DNA of 64,000 nucleotides, taken from positions 23,950 through 87,949 of IMG/VR virus record IMGVR_UViG_3300046352_000123. One strand, given 5' to 3'. Source of the stretch: a virus. A program made the position numbers and the translations under genes. The notes under the pieces were generated by a model that did not search any database, was not told the origin of the DNA, and saw only the letters and a program-made list of their open reading frames with translations. Positions 53,795-62,057 of the stretch are shown here, piece by piece (position 1 is the stretch's first letter; every line of letters begins with the position of its first letter).

Positions 53795-54203
53795 TGGGGA
53801 TATTGTTAACGTGATTATAGATTAGCTTTAAACATTTGGCTTTCCAGCCTCCACCATTGACCTGTATCATGGGTACCTTGACAGAGTCATAACGGGCATG
53901 GTGAAACTCCTCCTCATTATCATCAAGGTGGAATATGAAGTTGGTCCCTAGCAAGTACTTACTCTTCCATTGCATATTGGTAAAGTGTACATGGTGTTTG
54001 GGGATACCCAACCGGTCTACAACTTCCCACAAGTCATCTAACACTGGGGGCCAGCGGTAGCCATACTTGTGGCAGTGCATTTCATCATAGCGGGTGGTGG
54101 TCACGCGCACTTGAATGCCTTGGTCCAGGAGCTCTTTTGCAAACTCCTGGACATGGGGCAAAGCTAGCGTACCATCAAAATCAAAGGATACGTATTGTGT
54201 CAT
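53778..54203 (-). CDS. HAD-superfamily hydrolase, 141 aa
   Basis: VSFDFDGTLA at residues 5-14 is HAD motif I (Asp8 nucleophile, Asp10 acid/base). VRVTTTRYDEM supplies the Thr/Ser of motif II, and FHLDDNEEEF near residue 92 the acidic motif. The short cap-less form resembles phage phosphatases of the T4 polynucleotide-kinase phosphatase or 5'-nucleotidase type. With dUTPase and dNMP kinase next to it, a nucleotide-phosphatase role is plausible; RNA or DNA 3'-end repair alongside the receiver-domain protein is an alternative. Confidence 0.8.
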   Translation of the reverse strand: MTQYVSFDFDGTLALPHVQEFAKELLDQGIQVRVTTTRYDEMHCHKYGYRWPPVLDDLWEVVDRLGIPKHHVHFTNMQWKSKYLLGTNFIFHLDDNEEEFHHARYDSVKVPMIQVNGGGWKAKCLKLIYNHVNNIPNESTI

Positions 54204-54206
54204 AGT

Positions 54207-55010
54207 TTATAAATAAACAACAGATGGATCCGCACTGTACACAGGTTCTTCTATATGCTCATAGACCTGTTGCAATACAGCCGGTTTTACCAGGGTATGC
54301 AACAGTGTATCAACAAATACTTTGTGTACAGTCTCGTGGTCTGATATAAAGCTCAACGGGTGAGACTCTTTCAGTGCAATGGTCACGTGGTTATACAGGG
54401 CCCATGCACTGTCCTGACCTACACCGTAGTTATGAGAAGGTTTACCCAACTCTCTTTGTACGATGCCAAGCTGCGTCAGGGTAAGCACCTCATGCTCAAT
54501 AAAGAGCTTGCCAATGATTTCTCCCTGCTCAGACTTTGTCAGTCCAATGTTCTTAATCTCATTCTTCTGTTGAATGAGTTTACTGTAGTATGAGGTAGCA
54601 TTGCGGATCTGGTGAGACACCGTCTCATTCATTTCCTGATCCGCTGTACCGGTGTGTTTACGTGCCCAAGTGGACATGTCACCCGACATCACACCATTGT
54701 CACATACGTATACGTGTGCACCTACGGCACACTTAAAACGCATGGACTTATCATAAGAGTTTGTCCAGGCAAACATGAGGCCCATATCCGGATCATCACC
54801 ATGTTCCAGGTGATAGATGCCTTGTACGATATTACAGCCTCTTGCTTCCTTGTACTTTTCATTCTTGATACGGAACCCACTCTTTTGTAACTCTGCATAG
54901 GTTTGGTCTATTACAGAGCTGTGAGGGATTACCGTATAAGTCTTGTCATATTGTGGTAGCCTTGCACTGGCTACCTCTCCTTTGCTCGCATATCTTGTTT
55001 TTGCTGGCAT
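54207..55010 (-). CDS. DUF932-type phage protein, 267 aa
   Basis: The core GLMFAWTNSYDKSMRFKCAV, GAHVYVCDNGVMSGDMSTWA and RKHTGTADQEM is the signature of DUF932 proteins: a beta-rich domain with a conserved Cys-Asn-Gly followed by a long helical tail that mentions SHQIRNATSYYSKLIQQKNE here. Such proteins are widespread in phages and plasmids and of unknown biochemical function, perhaps DNA-related. Located 13 bp downstream of DNA polymerase on the same strand, so probably expressed with it. Confidence 0.75.
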   Translation of the reverse strand: MPAKTRYASKGEVASARLPQYDKTYTVIPHSSVIDQTYAELQKSGFRIKNEKYKEARGCNIVQGIYHLEHGDDPDMGLMFAWTNSYDKSMRFKCAVGAHVYVCDNGVMSGDMSTWARKHTGTADQEMNETVSHQIRNATSYYSKLIQQKNEIKNIGLTKSEQGEIIGKLFIEHEVLTLTQLGIVQRELGKPSHNYGVGQDSAWALYNHVTIALKESHPLSFISDHETVHKVFVDTLLHTLVKPAVLQQVYEHIEEPVYSADPSVVYL

Positions 55011-55023
55011 GTGTATTTGGTTT

Positions 55024-56997
55024 TTACTTTTTCCAATAAGTTGATAGCTCAGGCTCCGCTTTTAGTGGGACCCTTTTACAGAAGATCTCACCTGCTTTGC
55101 ACATGGCGTCTTCAACCATCTTTGCTATCTCGTCTTTCATTTCGAGCGGACACTCCAGTACGTTCTCATCATGCACGGTGTTGACAAACTTCACTGCGCC
55201 AAAGAGGTTATGCTCAATGATGTAGTTAAAGATGTACACGCAGCTGATCTTGGTGATCTCAGCTGAGGTGCCTTGGATGGGGAAGTTCAGGGATTTGCGC
55301 TCTATGTCTCCTTTGTACATGAAGTACTTGGATACCTTATCCTTTAGTTCAGGATAATCATAACTCTGTTTAGTCTTAGCTTCCCTGTAGCGTGTCCAGA
55401 AGTTCCTGTCCATCTCCTGCTCGAGTCTTTTGTACTCAGGAAAAAATGGAAGAAAGCTCTTTCTGCGGGTCACATCATTGATAAGGATATAACCTGACTC
55501 AAGGCCACTTTGCTTAACTGTGTCAAAGTATCTTCTCAGTCCAGGAAATGCCTGGAAGTACGCGTCATAGATCTTGTTGCCTTCTTCCAGGGTAATACCC
55601 AGGTTGTCTGCAATGGTGATACCTTGACCGCCGTAGTTAATGGCAAAACCCGCAGACTTAGCTGCCTGTCTTTTAGACTTATGCTTGTCTTTGACTTCAT
55701 CCAAAGTGAGTCCCTCTAGTTCAGGGTACATCTTGGAAGCTACAAAGCTGTGCATATCTGCCAGGCCATTGTCATAAAAAGCTAATAGATTATCATCTTG
55801 GGCTCTGTTAGCCAGTACAATTTGTTCCTGACCAGAGTAGTCAGAGATAATAAGGGTGTTGCCTGGTTCTGCTACAAAGCAGCTGCGGGTCTCTGCATCA
55901 GAGGGAATGTTCTGGAAATTGATATAAGCCTCCCCGGTATTTTTGTCTTTACCTCCGGAGGATATTCTACCTGTGTCCAGGATCTGTCTGAAGTTGGTGT
56001 GCAGCCTTTGAGTTGCAGGGTTGATCTGTGCCAGGAAGTTCTTGCCATAGGTGCTGGTTACTTTCTCAGCCTTCTTATAGGCCAGGTAAAGCTTTACCAG
56101 TTCATGGCTGTGTTTACCTATCACAGATGCCTCCACAGACTTCTTAGTCACCCCTTTTTCTACCACTGTGCAGTCAATACCCAATGACTCAAAGAGGTTA
56201 ATCACTTGCATGGAGCTGGACCAGTTGACACTGCATCCCACCGCCTGAAACATATCTAGCTGAGCGTCTATGAAATCAGTAAGTTCATTACTCATGACCC
56301 AATCATTGAGCTTAGCCAGGCAGTCTTCCAGTCTTTGTTGGTCCTTTTCCATTTTGAGCCGCCATTTGTTGCGGTCCAGTTTAAACCCACAGTACTCTAT
56401 GTAAGCCAGAGCAGGGGTAAACTTGTTCTCAATATTGAGGGCACCAATTAAGTCCTTGTCTCTGAGAGATAATAATTGTTTTTCCCGGATGTCTTCTAAG
56501 TATTTGATGTCATCTGCGGCATACTGAAGCACCCGCTCAGACAGTCCCTCCTTTTTAATGTTGGTTCTTATTGTCTTATCCAGGGTAACACCACAGTATC
56601 TTTCCGCTAGTGCATCTAAACCTGCCCGTACAAGGTTATCTCCACAGTTAAGGACCTTTTCTGCTACGAAAGTGTCATAGATCTTACGTGGGTGTATGCC
56701 TTGCTTATACAAAAACTTCAGGTCAAACTTTAGGTTCTGGCCTATCAACAGCGCATTTTCCAGGTAAGGCTTTAGAAAGAGTACGTTCAGACCTCTGGTG
56801 TCTATAACATACTGCTCGTTCTTATTGCCCAGCTGGATACACAGCATTTTTTCCTGGTGGGGATCAAAGCCGGTAGTCTCTGTGTCAATGCACAAGGTGT
56901 CTGCAGTCTGCAGGAAGTTTAGGAGTTCATCTTTTGAGCAGGAAGTATACAACTTGCTGGGAGCAAGATCAGTGTTGGTTGTGTATACCTTGAACAT
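55024..56997 (-). CDS. Family A DNA polymerase with 3'-5' exonuclease, 657 aa
   Basis: Exonuclease motifs: LCIDTETTGFDP (Exo I), GQNLKFDLKFL (Exo II), YAADDIKYL (Exo III, YxxxD), so proofreading residues are present. Polymerase motifs: DYSGQEQIVLA (A), RQAAKSAGFAINYGG (B, finger helix with Lys), NTVHDENVLE (C). There is no 5'-3' exonuclease domain. I chose the ATG at 56997, preceded by AAAGG; a TTG at 57042 would add 15 residues but overlaps the T-run of the upstream terminator. It is the replicative polymerase of the phage, working with the DnaB-like helicase, primase and SSB-like protein encoded further right. Confidence 0.95.
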   Translation of the reverse strand: MFKVYTTNTDLAPSKLYTSCSKDELLNFLQTADTLCIDTETTGFDPHQEKMLCIQLGNKNEQYVIDTRGLNVLFLKPYLENALLIGQNLKFDLKFLYKQGIHPRKIYDTFVAEKVLNCGDNLVRAGLDALAERYCGVTLDKTIRTNIKKEGLSERVLQYAADDIKYLEDIREKQLLSLRDKDLIGALNIENKFTPALAYIEYCGFKLDRNKWRLKMEKDQQRLEDCLAKLNDWVMSNELTDFIDAQLDMFQAVGCSVNWSSSMQVINLFESLGIDCTVVEKGVTKKSVEASVIGKHSHELVKLYLAYKKAEKVTSTYGKNFLAQINPATQRLHTNFRQILDTGRISSGGKDKNTGEAYINFQNIPSDAETRSCFVAEPGNTLIISDYSGQEQIVLANRAQDDNLLAFYDNGLADMHSFVASKMYPELEGLTLDEVKDKHKSKRQAAKSAGFAINYGGQGITIADNLGITLEEGNKIYDAYFQAFPGLRRYFDTVKQSGLESGYILINDVTRRKSFLPFFPEYKRLEQEMDRNFWTRYREAKTKQSYDYPELKDKVSKYFMYKGDIERKSLNFPIQGTSAEITKISCVYIFNYIIEHNLFGAVKFVNTVHDENVLECPLEMKDEIAKMVEDAMCKAGEIFCKRVPLKAEPELSTYWKK

Positions 56998-57040
56998 GTC
57001 CTTTGGTTTAAAATTGTCTTGATTGTCGTAGTATGAGTAC

Positions 57041-57076
57041 AAAAAAAAGGGAGCTATTAAACTCCCCTTTAATTGT
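57041..57076 (-). terminator. Rho-independent terminator (minus strand)
   Basis: On the minus strand GGGGAG pairs with CTCCC around TTTAATAG, with one bulged base, followed by TTTTTTTT. GTACAA/TTGTAC extends the outer pairing. It ends the unit with the 132-aa gene and lies immediately ahead of the polymerase. Confidence 0.75.
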
Positions 57077-57087
57077 ACAATGCTTAA

Positions 57088-57486
57088 TTACATTGTTACT
57101 GGGCTTTCGATAGGGGCAGTAAATGCTTCAGTTACATACTGACCAAAGTCAAATGAACCGGCGTTTAGTGCGAAGTGTTTGATGAAGTCTGTGATCTCTT
57201 GCTGGTCTTCAATGAAGTACTCATAATAGGTCTCAACCAATCTTCTCTCTTCTGCATAGTCCTTACCGTCAACACGCTTGTTTTTTAAAGGCATCAAGCG
57301 GCCAGTGTCATCTAACTTTGGCAGCATGTGGAAAGTCTGCTTCTTCTCTTTGCCTACAATGGCTAATACTTTCTGCTCCGGGTCAAAGATCACCTCATTG
57401 AAAGGTGCTTCTGGTGTAACCGGTATCATTTTGAATGTTTGATTGTCTCCCCACTTGGAGGTAATCAACAACATGGACTTTGTCAT
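57088..57486 (-). CDS. Hypothetical protein, 132 aa
   Basis: I do not recognise a family. The first ~60 residues are strand-rich (KSMLLITSKWGDNQTFKMIP; FDPEQKVLAIVGKEKKQTFH), the rest helical (EERRLVETYYEYFIEDQQEI; TDFIKHFALNAGSFDFGQYV). Terminators follow, so it ends a transcription unit. Its acidic, compact make-up and strong isolation by a terminator suggest high expression; a nucleic-acid-binding or host-interaction role is possible but not shown. Confidence 0.65.
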   Translation of the reverse strand: MTKSMLLITSKWGDNQTFKMIPVTPEAPFNEVIFDPEQKVLAIVGKEKKQTFHMLPKLDDTGRLMPLKNKRVDGKDYAEERRLVETYYEYFIEDQQEITDFIKHFALNAGSFDFGQYVTEAFTAPIESPVTM

Positions 57487-57520
57487 AGGGACGGTTTTGG
57501 TTTAGTGAAACTTCTACAAA

Positions 57521-58084
57521 TTAAAGAGCTTTTTTGGAGACCTCCAAATCTTCTACAATAATTTTTAACTCTTCTTCTACAGGATTGTACTTATCACATA
57601 GCTCGCCCACCACTTCCAGTAAAACCATATCCACATTCAACAGCTTTGCATACAGCTCAAAGTACCGGTCAGGGTACAGATAAGTGTCTATAAACCTGTA
57701 TTCTTGGGAGGTTTCACCAAAGTAGTTGCGTATGATCTTCTTACTCTTGTTACTGAATTGTGAGTACCTTCCCTGTAGGAAATGTTCATGGTCCGGGCCA
57801 TAAGCCGCCAGGTTAAATACAAACACACGCTCTTCATTACTTGTAGACCTTTCCTCTAAAAACAGGGGATTGTTGTACAGGTAAGTGATGAGGAAGTCCT
57901 GGAACTCCAGGTCATCCGGGTGCTTGAATACGACTATGAGCTTTTTGTCCTGGGCAGTGAACACACCTTCCCAGCTCACATACACCCCGGCAGGAGCGTA
58001 TGGAGCATTCTTAGGGATACTTAGGAAAGGGTATAGAAAAGTCTTGGACTTCTGAAAGTATTTAGCATATATTGCTGTTATCAT
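57521..58084 (-). CDS. Hypothetical protein, 187 aa
   Basis: No known domain seen. The protein is rich in Phe/Tyr/Leu and acidic residues: AIYAKYFQKSKTFLYPFLSI, KLIVVFKHPDDLEFQDFLIT, YRFIDTYLYPDRYFELYAKL, and an acidic C-terminal helix (VEEELKIIVEDLEVSKKAL). A phage protein of similar style often follows recombination nucleases in Bacteroidota phages, but I cannot assign a role. Starts 11 bp after the stop of the exonuclease-like gene. Confidence 0.65.
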   Translation of the reverse strand: MITAIYAKYFQKSKTFLYPFLSIPKNAPYAPAGVYVSWEGVFTAQDKKLIVVFKHPDDLEFQDFLITYLYNNPLFLEERSTSNEERVFVFNLAAYGPDHEHFLQGRYSQFSNKSKKIIRNYFGETSQEYRFIDTYLYPDRYFELYAKLLNVDMVLLEVVGELCDKYNPVEEELKIIVEDLEVSKKAL

Positions 58085-58095
58085 CTGCTGTGTGT

Positions 58096-59148
58096 CTATA
58101 AGACTACCAGCTTATTGTCCAGGGCATACGGCAAGCCATAAGCTCTGTTTTCATAATGCCAGTGAGCCTTGTCTAATTCTTGGAATAATTTTTCTACCCA
58201 CTTGGTCATAGTGTCAATACTGACAGGGAAGGCATAGGTTTGGAACATCCGGTCAATGGCAATAAACCTGAACTCTACCGTGTAGCCGTCAGTCAACAGT
58301 CCTTTGTACTCTGTGCACACCATGGTATAATAAATGGCAGCCTGTAACCAGTAGTTGAACGTGTCTATGCTATCCGGGAAGTTGACCAGGTCTTTGGAGG
58401 TAGTCTTTACATCATTAATATAAATGATTTTTGCCTCATGGTCAACTACCAGATTGTCAAGGATACCCTTTAGACCAAAAGGTCTGTTAGGTAATCGCTT
58501 GATTTCCATATACTGTTCGTTGTGGATATCTTTTAAGTCAAAGCTTGTCGTGCCGTAGCCAAGCAGGTCACACACCTCCTGGTTGGTTTTGATAATCTCT
58601 ACGGCATTTCTGCAGTACTCTACCTGGTCATAAGCTACCAGGGTCTTGCCAGTGCGGCTTCTTAAAAAGGACCAGTACAGGATAGACTCCTCAGTGATCA
58701 CTTTCTCCAACCGCTTCTGATCACCAGTAACACCGGTCTTCTTATCATCTGTCAAATTCTGGTAGAAGTTCATGTCGGCCATGATGTCTATGATAGCAGG
58801 GGCAAACTGTCCCAGCATATCACGCTTATCACCTTGAGCAGCCAGCTCTGTGTGATGAGAGAACACCCGGTCAATGATAACTTTTACATTGTCTGAAGGC
58901 AACTTAGAAGGGGACACTATGTACTGGTCATCAAACTTCTCCGGCTCTAAAAGTAAAGTATGGATGACCTTACCCTGAACAATATAGGATTCTGTCATCT
59001 CTTCTCTTAAGCCGAGTACATACATTTGGTAAAATGCCGCAGGGTTCCACAATAGTTTGTTTAAACTGCTGTAGCTAAACTGGAACGGCTTGGAGTAGAA
59101 TGCATCTAAGGCATCCTCATGAGTTCTGGTTGATAATAAGTCCATCAT
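58096..59148 (-). CDS. PD-(D/E)XK exonuclease (RecE/Cas4-like), 350 aa
   Basis: The N-terminal SYSSLNKLLWNPAAFYQMY and the GKVIHTLLLEP motif with H63 are typical of phage exonucleases related to RecE (exonuclease VIII/DUF3799 style). The catalytic core is FGLKGILDNLVV (D231) followed by INDVKTT (D246-x-K248). There is no adjacent iron-sulfur Cys cluster, so it is closer to RecE than Cas4. It would resect duplex ends to give single strands for the Sak4-like ATPase and SSB-like protein encoded upstream, forming a recombination system. Confidence 0.87.
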   Translation of the reverse strand: MMDLLSTRTHEDALDAFYSKPFQFSYSSLNKLLWNPAAFYQMYVLGLREEMTESYIVQGKVIHTLLLEPEKFDDQYIVSPSKLPSDNVKVIIDRVFSHHTELAAQGDKRDMLGQFAPAIIDIMADMNFYQNLTDDKKTGVTGDQKRLEKVITEESILYWSFLRSRTGKTLVAYDQVEYCRNAVEIIKTNQEVCDLLGYGTTSFDLKDIHNEQYMEIKRLPNRPFGLKGILDNLVVDHEAKIIYINDVKTTSKDLVNFPDSIDTFNYWLQAAIYYTMVCTEYKGLLTDGYTVEFRFIAIDRMFQTYAFPVSIDTMTKWVEKLFQELDKAHWHYENRAYGLPYALDNKLVVL

Positions 59149-59169
59149 TATTTTGCTTTTAGTGGGAGC

Positions 59170-59394
59170 TTATAGCTCCGCGTCCTTAACTGTCTTGTCT
59201 TCATTTAATGCAGGCCAGTAGTTTACTGCCCGCAGGTAAGCCTGGATTTCACCTTGTGTCTTACGGCACCAGGTGTGTGCTTCCAGTCTTTCTAAAAATT
59301 CATAGGCATCCTTGGTGGATGCTTGTGCTTTTTGTAAATCTGCTATGCCCACTTCTTCGTCAAGGGCAGCAGCAGCCTGACTCATTTTGCTCAT
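59170..59394 (-). CDS. Small helical protein, 74 aa
   Basis: Coupled to the upstream gene by an ATGA overlap. The product is helical and acidic (QAAAALDEEVGIADLQKAQA; DAYEFLERLEAHTWCRKTQG) and contains one Cys. No family recognised. A short palindromic sequence (GGAGCTATAAGCTCC) covers the stop codon and could limit read-through to the exonuclease gene. Confidence 0.6.
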   Translation of the reverse strand: MSKMSQAAAALDEEVGIADLQKAQASTKDAYEFLERLEAHTWCRKTQGEIQAYLRAVNYWPALNEDKTVKDAEL

Positions 59395-59762
59395 AACTCT
59401 ACATTTTTACTGGGTAAGTTGTAGCTGATCTTGATCTTCTGCAGTACTTCATTCTTAGTGTCTGACTTAAAAGCTTTGGCACTGTTGTCCCCAACTTTTT
59501 CCCCGTACCACCAGTACATATACGAGATCTGCTCGCGGTATACGCGCCACTGGTCCCCCATGTAGTCCATCAGGTATTCTCCCGGCTTGACTTTAACCAT
59601 CCGGATACCATGTAGTACATTGATGACTTTGGCTTTCTTCTCATATTCCCTCTTAACAAGGATGTCCAGGGTATCAGCTATTCGCTTGAGCTGGAAGTGG
59701 ATCTCCGGGATAGTGTGCTGTATCAGCTTCTGTCCCATAACACTTTGGTGTAAATCTCCCAT
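59391..59762 (-). CDS. Hypothetical protein, 123 aa
   Basis: I chose the ATG at 59762, 2 bp after the previous stop; an in-frame ATG at 59786 would add 8 residues and overlap the upstream gene. The product has a helical first part (PEIHFQLKRIADTLDILVKR), then a strand-rich segment with GIRMVKVKPGEYLMDYMGDQ and WRVYREQISYMYWWYGEKVG. No known motif. It sits in the replication/recombination operon and may be a small accessory factor; function unknown. Confidence 0.62.
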   Translation of the reverse strand: MGDLHQSVMGQKLIQHTIPEIHFQLKRIADTLDILVKREYEKKAKVINVLHGIRMVKVKPGEYLMDYMGDQWRVYREQISYMYWWYGEKVGDNSAKAFKSDTKNEVLQKIKISYNLPSKNVEL

Positions 59763-59764
59763 AG

Positions 59765-60247
59765 TTACTTTGTGTTGGTTATGCAATTTTCCATGTCGCG
59801 TGAATAATAGCGGCCCAGGATATTGCCGTTGTAAGAGTGTGGCATCTTCAGTACATCCTTTTTAATTTGCCAGGCAAACTCACAATAGGATAAATACTTT
59901 TTGGTGCAGCACAGCTCCAGGATTTCTCTATGAAACTCTCCAGGGCCCAGCTCTTTTACATGAGCCTGCAGGTCTTTGTTGGAGCCATAGTACTTTTTCC
60001 AGTCAGACTCTTTTCTGAGTCTCTGGAATGTCTTACGGGTTTTAGTCAGGGCTTTCTCCCGTACGCCAATCCTTTTTTTGATGTTACTATACAGGGACTT
60101 TTTCCCTATGTAGAAAGCACCTGTTTTTAAATTGGTGATACAGTAGACAAACCCTTCCAGGTTCTCGTAGTTTAATAGTTGGGAAATGTCTGTGACATAT
60201 CCTACTGGTGAGTAATACCAGTGGTCTTGCTTGCTAGTCTTGAGCAT
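59765..60247 (-). CDS. GIY-YIG-like nuclease domain protein, 160 aa
   Basis: GFVYCITNLKTGAFYIGKKS (residues ~32-51) is the GIY-YIG pattern (VYxIT ... FYIGKK), followed by a basic helix (KTRKTFQRLRKESDWKKYYG), SNKDLQAHVKELG and a conserved late Glu region (YLSYCEFAWQIKK), in line with small phage GIY-YIG nucleases. It overlaps the primase end by 14 bp. As a small stand-alone nuclease it could be a homing endonuclease or a recombination/repair nuclease; the compact, coupled location inside the operon favours a working phage gene over a mobile insertion. Confidence 0.72.
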   Translation of the reverse strand: MLKTSKQDHWYYSPVGYVTDISQLLNYENLEGFVYCITNLKTGAFYIGKKSLYSNIKKRIGVREKALTKTRKTFQRLRKESDWKKYYGSNKDLQAHVKELGPGEFHREILELCCTKKYLSYCEFAWQIKKDVLKMPHSYNGNILGRYYSRDMENCITNTK

Positions 60248-61229
60248 GGTCTTCAGTTACTATTCTGCGGTTAAGTAAAGGCACCAGCTTAACGGTAGTC
60301 TCCCTGGAACCGAAGTCCCGAACACTGTCCGCCAGGTCTTTACTCATCCTGAGGTGGATAAATGGAATCTGATACTGCTCTTCATACTTATTCATTGCCT
60401 TGATACCAGCTTCATCATTGTCAAAGAGGGTGATGACAGTTTTGTACCTGCTCTTGAGCTCTTCCATCATCTCTTTTTTGATCATGGAGTTCTCAGAGTC
60501 AGGAGCAATAACATCTACTTTAAGGTTTAGACTCTTCAGTGACATCAGGTCCTTGAGGGAAGAGGCAATGACCAGGTAGTCATGTCCTTTTAGCTGCTCG
60601 GAACCCTGCACATAGTCTTTAACTTTAATGAATTTCTTGTCCTGTACCTTGGGCTGATAAATTTTATAGAGCTCTCCATTGGCTTTGAAGTATCCGTAGA
60701 TGTTCCTGCCGGAGATCTCCAGCGTCTTAACATCACCATCTTCTTCCTTGCTCATGGTATAGCTCTCCAGAGGCTTTACGCAGTGCTGTTCCAACAGCCT
60801 GGAGCCAATATTAAACTTGGTCCAGAAATACTGGTCAGCAGTGGTCCAGCCACGGACAACGGTGTCAACTACCCTATATTTGCTTTGCTTCTTGAATTCC
60901 TGTATATCATAGCCGCCGTTGTTGTGCAGTACAAACTCATTATAGTTGTCTACAATATCATGAGCAGCCTGATAGAAGTCACAGTTCTTCAGTTCTTTTA
61001 CCAGCGTGTAGGCATCACCTTGTCTGTCTGTACTGAAGTCTTTGAACTTATACTTATTAGCGGTTCTGTCAAAGTAAATACACATACTGGGAGTACGCTC
61101 ATTTTTCCAGAGACTTGTTATCTTCAGGTCTTGTCCGCCAAGCTTCTCGGGTAAGTTGCAGTAGTGTTCAAATATCCAGGTGTAAGGGACTTCCTTGACA
61201 CCAGAGACTAGGTTTTTTGTCTTAAGCAT
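60234..61229 (-). CDS. Phage-type DNA primase with Toprim domain, 331 aa
   Basis: I chose the ATG at 61229 (MLKTKNLVSGVKEVPYTW); a longer in-frame start at 61301 reads into the hairpin upstream. The N-terminal half (SLWKNERTPSMCIYFDRTAN, then KYKFKDFSTDRQGDAYTLVK) is CHC2-like in layout but lacks the zinc Cys set. The C-terminal half is Toprim: YLVIASSLKDLMSL, DVIAPDSENSMI, and VITLFDNDEAGIKAM with the DxD metal motif. The first acidic residue of Toprim (EGxxD) is replaced by a SSLKD form, as in related phage primases. It lays RNA primers for the family A polymerase. Confidence 0.87.
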   Translation of the reverse strand: MLKTKNLVSGVKEVPYTWIFEHYCNLPEKLGGQDLKITSLWKNERTPSMCIYFDRTANKYKFKDFSTDRQGDAYTLVKELKNCDFYQAAHDIVDNYNEFVLHNNGGYDIQEFKKQSKYRVVDTVVRGWTTADQYFWTKFNIGSRLLEQHCVKPLESYTMSKEEDGDVKTLEISGRNIYGYFKANGELYKIYQPKVQDKKFIKVKDYVQGSEQLKGHDYLVIASSLKDLMSLKSLNLKVDVIAPDSENSMIKKEMMEELKSRYKTVITLFDNDEAGIKAMNKYEEQYQIPFIHLRMSKDLADSVRDFGSRETTVKLVPLLNRRIVTEDHAQD

Positions 61230-61254
61230 ACAGCTGAAATTAAAGTGGACAATG

Positions 61255-61281
61255 AAGGGTAGAGAGAAACTCCCTACCCTT
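61255..61281. promoter_or_regulatory. Strong intergenic hairpin between SSB-like gene and primase
   Basis: AAGGGTAG-A-GAG-AAA-CTC-C-CTACCCTT is an almost perfect 11-bp stem with one mismatch and a 3-base loop, lying in the gap between the SSB-like stop and the primase ATG. On the minus strand no T-run follows, so it is more likely an attenuator or RNA-processing/stability element than a full terminator. Confidence 0.5.
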
Positions 61282-61311
61282 GCACAATCACACAAAAACA
61301 AATTGTTACTG

Positions 61312-62031
61312 TTACATCAAGTCAAAGTCACCGTTGCTTGCTGTTGCAGGGGCTGCAGAGAAGTCCATACCGTTGTTCACTGGCTCAAAGCCTTGTACCG
61401 GTTTGTCTTCTTTTACCGGGATGATGTGCGTTGCCGCATCAAACACCTGCAGGTTGCCTGTGTTGGCTCCCTTGCCCTCAAAACCAAGTTTACCTTGTCT
61501 TGTATAAGGCATGAACAGTTCGTACGCTGTATAGCCTCCCTTGTCCTTGTAGGCACGGCCACAGATACAAGTATCCAACCACTTGCCACGGAACACCTGG
61601 GTAGCTACCGGCATCAATTCTTCAATGCGGGAAATAGCTGCGGCGTCAATGGTGTCATCCAATTCCTGGCGTACACCCAAAACGTTAGCAATACGTACCA
61701 TGGCACTTAAGATACTGTTGTCACGGTTGGTTGGTGTACCGTTTTTAGTAACACCATCTGCAAAGCTGTGGTACTGGAATTTCACACGGCCTACCTGACC
61801 CAAATAACGGGGACCAGAAGGATTATCTTTGTTTACCAAGAAGCCTTCAAAGTCTTCCCCGATAGGAGAAGTCTCTACATTTAAGATGACCTCATAGCCA
61901 CGGGTCTGCTGGAAGTTGTAACCCTCTTTTAATTCCACACTGTGGATCTTCACAGTATGATTACCTGGTTGAATCTTTGCGTTTGTCTTACCTGATCCCG
62001 CTGTGTCTTTTACGTTTCTTGTACTAAGCAT
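61312..62031 (-). CDS. Single-stranded DNA-binding-like protein, 239 aa
   Basis: A beta-barrel-like layout (IQPGNHTVKIHSVELKEGYN; TRGYEVILNVETSPIGEDFE; RVKFQYHSFADGV) is followed by a helical part and ends in an acidic, disordered tail with a terminal NGDFDLM, reminiscent of SSB C-terminal tips that recruit partners. It lies between the Sak4-like ATPase and primase, the typical place for a phage SSB in such modules. Exact family not recognised, so the assignment rests on layout, tail and context. On the minus strand, ACTATATAATATG at its start overlaps the ATG and resembles a promoter. Confidence 0.68.
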   Translation of the reverse strand: MLSTRNVKDTAGSGKTNAKIQPGNHTVKIHSVELKEGYNFQQTRGYEVILNVETSPIGEDFEGFLVNKDNPSGPRYLGQVGRVKFQYHSFADGVTKNGTPTNRDNSILSAMVRIANVLGVRQELDDTIDAAAISRIEELMPVATQVFRGKWLDTCICGRAYKDKGGYTAYELFMPYTRQGKLGFEGKGANTGNLQVFDAATHIIPVKEDKPVQGFEPVNNGMDFSAAPATASNGDFDLM

Positions 62032-62057
62032 ATTATATAGTTGTTTAAAAAATTTAC

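Noticed and set aside
56998-57042. A TTG start adding 15 residues to DNA polymerase
   Set aside because: It abuts the terminator T-run, and the ATG at 56997 has a purine-rich stretch just upstream and is a more usual start.
59765-60247. GIY-YIG gene as a free-standing mobile homing endonuclease insertion
   Set aside because: It overlaps the primase end and nearly abuts the next gene, with base composition like its neighbours and no flanking repeats; it looks like an integral operon member, although homing origin cannot be excluded.
61230-61301. An upstream non-ATG start for the primase
   Set aside because: The added segment reads through the 61255-61281 hairpin and gives a Cys/Phe-rich sequence unlike a primase N-terminus.
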